The notes under the pieces were generated by a model. The model saw only the letters and a program-made list of their open reading frames with translations, was not told where the DNA came from and did not search any database. A stretch of 64,000 bases of DNA from Candidatus Nitrospira nitrosa (GTDB lineage Bacteria > Nitrospirota > Nitrospiria > Nitrospirales > Nitrospiraceae). Of this stretch, positions 63,842-64,000 are shown piece by piece. How positions within the stretch are numbered: the first letter of the stretch is position 1; each line of letters opens with the position of its first letter. The stretch covers positions 372,001 to 436,000 of the forward strand of contig NZ_CZQA01000009.1 in NCBI RefSeq assembly GCF_001458735.1, given 5' to 3'. A program made the position numbers and the translations under genes.

Positions 63842-64000
63842 ATGATCGACAATATTACTGATGTACCGCCGCCTGGTTACTTCATCCGGGAGGAGTTACT
63901 AGCACGCGACTGGAGCCAGCGTGACCTCGCCTATGTTCTTGGGGTGCCTGAGCAGGCAGTCAATTTGATCATTTCCGGGAAGCGTGGCATTACCGCCGAC
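63842..64000 (+). CDS. higA: HigA-type antitoxin (partial, runs off right edge)
   Basis: The first 53 residues are visible: an N-terminal PPPGYFIREELLARDWSQRD leading into a Cro/C1-type helix-turn-helix (LAYVLGVPEQAVNLIISGKR), typical of HigA. It neutralises HigB and represses the pair. I chose the ATG at 63842, which follows GGAGGG with 7-base spacing; an earlier ATG at 63818 overlaps the higB stop by 8 bp and is possible. The 3' part is outside the window. Confidence 0.88.
   Translation, partial: MIDNITDVPPPGYFIREELLARDWSQRDLAYVLGVPEQAVNLIISGKRGITAD

Noticed and set aside
1-64000. CRISPR array, rRNA or insertion sequence
   Set aside because: No regularly spaced repeats, rRNA-like sequence or transposase gene was seen.

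Overview
The window is Gram-negative chromosomal DNA with moderately high G+C: it has an ExbB/ExbD/TonB system, a TonB-dependent receptor, periplasmic signal peptides and a tripartite efflux pump. The protein sequences feel Nitrospira-like to me, but that is an impression and not a database result.

Positions 1-26.6 kb hold one very long right-to-left operon for a lipopeptide siderophore-type metabolite. In transcription order it encodes: a starter FAAL-ACP-C-A-PCP protein; a KS-AT-KR-ACP polyketide synthase; a PvdE-like ABC exporter; a PvdH-like diaminobutyrate aminotransferase; a PvdQ-like Ntn acylase; MbtH; a type II thioesterase; a Sfp-type PPTase; a SyrP-like non-haem iron hydroxylase; a two-module NRPS (binding-pocket codes read as Dab then Ser); and a further NRPS that runs off the left edge. 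The logic resembles pyoverdine: acylate, export to the periplasm, deacylate. It differs by a polyketide extension after the first residue.

Positions 26.7-30.1 kb hold a nucleotidyltransferase, an acetyltransferase, an unrecognised protein, a nitrilase-family enzyme and what looks like the tail of a lost dipeptidase gene. Positions 30.1-46.3 kb are an iron-uptake island, also all leftward: TonB-dependent receptor, FecR and FecI regulators, a group of very small proteins including a Bfd-type ferredoxin, a PepSY membrane protein, a Com-like zinc ribbon, a periplasmic protein, TonB/ExbD/ExbB, then TolC, RND pump and adaptor genes.

Two regulatory layers can be read from the DNA. First, the motif GGTGAGG-N16/17-CGTCT lies upstream of four operons: the biosynthetic operon, the receptor, exbB-exbD-tonB and the RND pump. 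This is what an ECF promoter recognised by the linked FecI would look like. Second, Fur-box-like sequences overlap sigma70-like promoters upstream of fecI and of bfd. Each is followed by a copy of a 64-bp element that ends in a 12-bp hairpin and U-tract, with compensatory changes between the two copies. They could be paired iron-responsive small RNAs or leader attenuators.

Positions 46.9-64 kb are a conjugative element read rightward: a RadC-like gene (leftward), virB2-B3-B4-B6-B5-B8-B9-B10-B11-virD4, an OmpA-like lipoprotein, an LPD7-type protein without a relaxase domain, TrbM, a protein with an RpoA-CTD-like segment, a frameshifted small gene, and a HigB/HigA toxin-antitoxin pair cut by the right edge. 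No relaxase or integrase is visible in the window.
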